A DNA stretch of 64,000 nt, taken from the NCBI GenBank assembly GCA_913777615.1, contig CAJYTK010000009.1, positions 62,001-126,000 of the forward strand, in the 5' to 3' direction. Shown here in pieces: positions 62,357 through 64,000 of the stretch. Under the pieces are notes generated by a model that was given only the letters and a program-made list of their open reading frames with translations, had not been told where the DNA came from and made no database searches. This DNA is from an uncultured Agrobacterium sp. (GTDB lineage Bacteria; Pseudomonadota; Alphaproteobacteria; Rhizobiales; Rhizobiaceae). Made by a program: the position numbers and the translations under genes. Every line of letters begins with the position of its first letter. Positions within the stretch are counted from its first letter, which is position 1.

Positions 62357-62824
62357 ATGACATCAAATCCCGAACGAGAGCCGCTGGCCTTTCTGCTGAA
62401 CAGCAGCGCCCGTTTTCTCAACAGCGTTTTCGAGCGACGCATCGCAACGGCTGGCCTTGGGCTGACACCGGGCGAAGCCCGCGCGCTGTTGACGGTTGCT
62501 GCCATCGACGGCGCCAAGCAGGCCGATATTGCCGCCCGCATCGGTCTCGAACCGATGACGGTCTGCACCTATCTCGACAAGCTGGAATCGCTTGCACTCG
62601 TGGAGCGCCGCCCGAACCCGGACGACCGCCGGTCGAAATGCATCTACCTGACCGAAAGCTCGACAGACATGCTGAAATCCGTTCGCGAGGAGGTGGATGG
62701 CCTGATGGCGCAGGCGACAGAAGGTTTGGACAGGGAAGATATCGAACGCTTCCATGCGCTGCTGTCTGTCATGCAAAAGAACCTTCACACCGCCGCCATG
62801 GACAAGACCCGCGCGGAAAGCTGA
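62357..62824 (+). CDS. MarR family transcriptional regulator
   Basis: The 155-residue winged-helix protein has the recognition helix region IGLEPMTVCTYLDKLESL and the wing ERRPNPDDRRSK. ATG 62357 was used; a TTG immediately upstream would add one residue. The target is unknown. The 279 bases between it and the M3 gene show no clear palindrome for self-regulation. Confidence 0.9.
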   Translation: MTSNPEREPLAFLLNSSARFLNSVFERRIATAGLGLTPGEARALLTVAAIDGAKQADIAARIGLEPMTVCTYLDKLESLALVERRPNPDDRRSKCIYLTESSTDMLKSVREEVDGLMAQATEGLDREDIERFHALLSVMQKNLHTAAMDKTRAES

Positions 62825-62836
62825 CATGAGGGCATG

Positions 62837-62864
62837 AAAAAGCCCCGCCTTTAAGCGGGGCTTT
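62837..62864. terminator. Bidirectional terminator between marR-type gene and argG
   Basis: Stem GCCCCGC/GCGGGGC extended by A-T pairs with a six-base loop, between two convergent genes. Confidence 0.85.
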
Positions 62865-62888
62865 GATAACGCGAGGTTACGCGCAGAC

Positions 62889-64000
62889 TTACTTGCCGAG
62901 ATTACGCTTGGCGAGCGTGCGCAGGCGCAGAGCGTTGAGCTTGATGAACCCTGCCGCATCCTTCTGGTCATAAGCGCCCTGGTCGTCTTCGAAGGTAACG
63001 AGCTTGTCGGAATAGAGCGACTTGGCAGACTCGCGACCTGTGACCATGACGTTGCCCTTGTAGAGCTTCAGCGTCACTTCGCCTTCCACATGCTCCTGGC
63101 TCTTGTCGATCAGGGCCTGCAGCATCTCGCGCTCCGGCGAGAACCAGAAGCCGTAATAGATCAGCTCGGCATAACGTGGCATCAACTCGTCTTTGAGGTG
63201 GGCTGCACCGCGGTCGAGCGTGATGGATTCGATGGCGCGGTGGGCTGCCAGCAGGATCGTGCCGCCGGGGGTTTCGTAGACGCCGCGGCTCTTCATGCCG
63301 ACGAAGCGGTTTTCTACGAGATCGAGACGACCGATGCCATTGTCGCGGCCATAATCGTTCAGCGTCTTGAGAATTGTCGCTGGCGACATTTCAACGCCGT
63401 TGATCGAGCAGGCATCACCCTTGCGGAAACCGACCTTGATGATGGTTGCCTTGTCGGGAGCCGCTTCCGGAGAAATGGTACGCATATGCACGTATTCCGG
63501 GGCTTCCTGTGCAGGGTCTTCCAGAACCTTGCCCTCGGAGGAGGAGTGCAGCAGGTTGGCGTCGACGGAGAACGGTGCCTCACCCTTCTTGTCCTTGGCA
63601 ACCGGGATCTGGTGCTGTTCGGCGAAGTTCAAGAGATCCGTACGGCTCTTGAACGTCCAGTCGCGCCAAGGGGCGATGATCTTGATATCCGGGTTCAGCG
63701 CGTAAGCGGAAAGCTCGAAGCGAACCTGGTCGTTGCCCTTGCCGGTGGCGCCATGGGCAATGGCATCAGCGCCGGTCTTCTTGGCGATTTCGATCAGGTG
63801 CTTGGAAATCAGCGGGCGGGCAATCGAGGTGCCCAGCAGATAGACGCCTTCATAGACGGCATTGGCGCGGAACATCGGGAAGACGAAATCGCGAACGAAT
63901 TCCTCGCGCACATCCTCGATAAAGATTTCCTTGATGCCGAGCATTTCGGCCTTCTTGCGCGCCGGCTCGAGCTCTTCGCCCTGACCGAGATCGGCGGTGA
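62889..64000 (-). CDS. argG: Argininosuccinate synthase, N-terminus outside the window
   Basis: The frame stays open to the window edge. The visible 370 residues include SGR/GSxxD-type neighbours in the ATP-pyrophosphatase fold: [29 protein letters not shown] and [18 protein letters not shown]. The enzyme makes argininosuccinate from citrulline and aspartate in arginine synthesis. The N-terminal P-loop is beyond the edge. Confidence 0.96.
   Translation of the reverse strand, partial: TADLGQGEELEPARKKAEMLGIKEIFIEDVREEFVRDFVFPMFRANAVYEGVYLLGTSIARPLISKHLIEIAKKTGADAIAHGATGKGNDQVRFELSAYALNPDIKIIAPWRDWTFKSRTDLLNFAEQHQIPVAKDKKGEAPFSVDANLLHSSSEGKVLEDPAQEAPEYVHMRTISPEAAPDKATIIKVGFRKGDACSINGVEMSPATILKTLNDYGRDNGIGRLDLVENRFVGMKSRGVYETPGGTILLAAHRAIESITLDRGAAHLKDELMPRYAELIYYGFWFSPEREMLQALIDKSQEHVEGEVTLKLYKGNVMVTGRESAKSLYSDKLVTFEDDQGAYDQKDAAGFIKLNALRLRTLAKRNLGK

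Overview
The window is a 64 kb piece of an alphaproteobacterial chromosome, almost certainly Rhizobiaceae and most like Agrobacterium. This rests on GC-rich codon use, an aminolevulinate synthase hemA, an atpHAGDC cluster without the Fo genes, an mdh-sucCDAB-lpd gene train, an sdhCDAB operon, an alphaproteobacterial Mic60-type gene next to hemCD/hemY, and an Omp19-type lipoprotein. Nearly everything is core genome. I see no insertion sequence, prophage, CRISPR array, tRNA or rRNA, and no island of foreign composition.

Layout. 1-15.2 kb: a cut-off chemoreceptor (MCP), the zinc protein ZinT, hemA, a glycine-zipper lipoprotein, the tamA-tamB outer-membrane assembly pair, then MCP-cheW-MCP with two soluble PAS-PAS receptors. 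15.4-20.4 kb (minus): F1 ATP synthase atpHAGDC. 20.7-28.4 kb: a small membrane protein, priA, xerC, a TraB/GumN protein, a DUF2867 protein and a BCCT osmolyte transporter. 28.5-40.2 kb (minus): cytochrome b561 and the TCA train mdh-sucC-sucD-sucA-sucB, followed by MAPEG, LysE and SDR genes and then lpdA. 40.3-45.7 kb (minus): zapE, an Omp19/AprI-type lipoprotein and sdhCDAB. 46-50 kb: a small secreted protein, then tsaD-gpsA-yciI-EVE-methyltransferase (minus). 50-55.7 kb (plus): hemC-hemD-mic60-hemY-terB. 55.9-64 kb: yggT-DUF167, ppa, a GNAT protein, typA, an M3 peptidase, a MarR regulator and a cut-off argG.

How it fits together. The dominant theme is aerobic energy metabolism: TCA enzymes, succinate dehydrogenase, ATP synthase and heme synthesis (hemA, hemC, hemD, hemY) for cytochromes. 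Two regulatory observations tie it together. First, the same perfect inverted repeat TTACGT-N2-ACGTAA stands upstream of both mdh-suc-lpd and sdhCDAB and was seen nowhere else in the window. Second, hemA has an FNR/FixK-type box whose centre lies exactly 41.5 bp from the start site predicted from a TATAAG -10, the geometry of a class II oxygen-regulated promoter.

I did not find a clearly new multi-gene system. The best leads are the shared TCA/sdh operator, a candidate structured small RNA between the first MCP and zinT, a set of four PAS domains sharing a His-His-Arg-x-Phe-Cys motif, and possible alternative structures in the sdhC leader.
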